From the NCBI GenBank assembly GCA_022508685.1, contig JAFLUS010000145.1:1-5760 (forward strand): a stretch of 5,760 nucleotides of DNA, written 5' to 3'. Positions 5,750-5,760 of this stretch are shown one piece after another. Positions within the stretch are counted from its first letter, which is position 1; each line of letters opens with the position of its first letter. Below the pieces are notes generated by a model. It was given only the letters and a program-made list of their open reading frames with translations. It did not search any database and had not been told where the DNA came from. This DNA comes from Prevotellaceae bacterium. Its GTDB lineage: Bacteria > Bacteroidota > Bacteroidia > Bacteroidales > Bacteroidaceae. Made by a program: the position numbers and the translations under genes.

Positions 5750-5760
5750 ATGGAATTTTT
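5750..5760 (+). CDS. Possible start of a divergent gene, cut by the right edge
   Basis: An ATG at 5750-5752 is preceded by GAGG (5741-5744), giving plausible ribosome-binding spacing, and the purine-rich stretch before it resembles a leader. Only ATG GAA TTT TT is visible, so no product can be named. If real, the intergenic region would be a divergent promoter region between this gene and folP. The short frame just upstream that stops at 5742 is not convincing. Confidence 0.25.

Larger units (their letters stand above)
5244..5760. other. Intergenic region upstream of folP
   Basis: 517 bases without a convincing complete gene. The short open frames here show no recognisable protein, start-site signal or family motif. 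From left to right it holds the putative folP -7 box, a plain stretch (about 5270-5388), the 22-bp tandem array (5389-5537), two palindromic 10-mers (5567-5602), an alternating pyrimidine-purine tract with nested palindromes (5621-5658), a GC-rich hairpin (5688-5710) and a possible gene start at the right edge. Base composition changes sharply: the array is very AT-rich between GC-rich flanks. Confidence 0.8.

Overview
The window looks like a chromosomal segment from a member of the Bacteroidota, most likely Bacteroidales and probably Prevotellaceae-like. The evidence is a DUF4837 lipoprotein (a family I know only from Bacteroidota), folP overlapping a CdaA-type diadenylate cyclase gene, start codons without clear Shine-Dalgarno sequences, a TAnnTTTG-type -7 box upstream of folP, and enzymes for plant rhamnogalacturonan. 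The coding part is fairly GC-rich. The genus is an inference; no rRNA or other marker gene is present.

Layout: five genes lie head to tail on the minus strand and fill positions 1-5243. In transcription order they are folP (dihydropteroate synthase, 5243-4386), cdaA (membrane diadenylate cyclase, 4393-3626, overlapping folP by 8 bp), a GH105-type unsaturated rhamnogalacturonyl hydrolase (3607-2366), a DUF4837 lipoprotein (2353-1346) and a rhamnogalacturonan acetylesterase of the CE12/SGNH type (1333 to beyond the left edge). The gaps after cdaA are 18, 12 and 12 bases, with no room for a terminator or ordinary promoter, so one polycistronic unit is likely. The first two genes are housekeeping (folate synthesis and c-di-AMP signalling). 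The GH105 and CE12 enzymes form a small periplasmic module acting on acetylated rhamnogalacturonan-I fragments: the esterase removes acetyl groups and the GH105 enzyme removes the terminal unsaturated galacturonate left by lyases. The lipoprotein between them has no known function. No lyase, SusC/SusD pair or regulator is visible, so this is at most part of a pectin locus.

The right end (5244-5760) has no convincing complete gene. It carries a putative folP promoter, an AT-rich tandem array of about 6.8 units with an exact 22-bp period (5389-5537), two near-identical palindromic 10-mers 26 bp apart, a 23-nt alternating pyrimidine-purine tract with a perfect 12-bp palindrome, an overlapping 29-nt imperfect palindrome, and a GC-rich hairpin. 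At the very edge is a possible start of a divergent plus-strand gene.

I found no clear new defence, mobile or CRISPR-like system. The observations most worth a second look are the 22-bp array upstream of folP-cdaA, the neighbouring Z-DNA-prone palindromic patch, and the joining of a c-di-AMP synthase gene to pectin-degradation genes around an uncharacterised lipoprotein.
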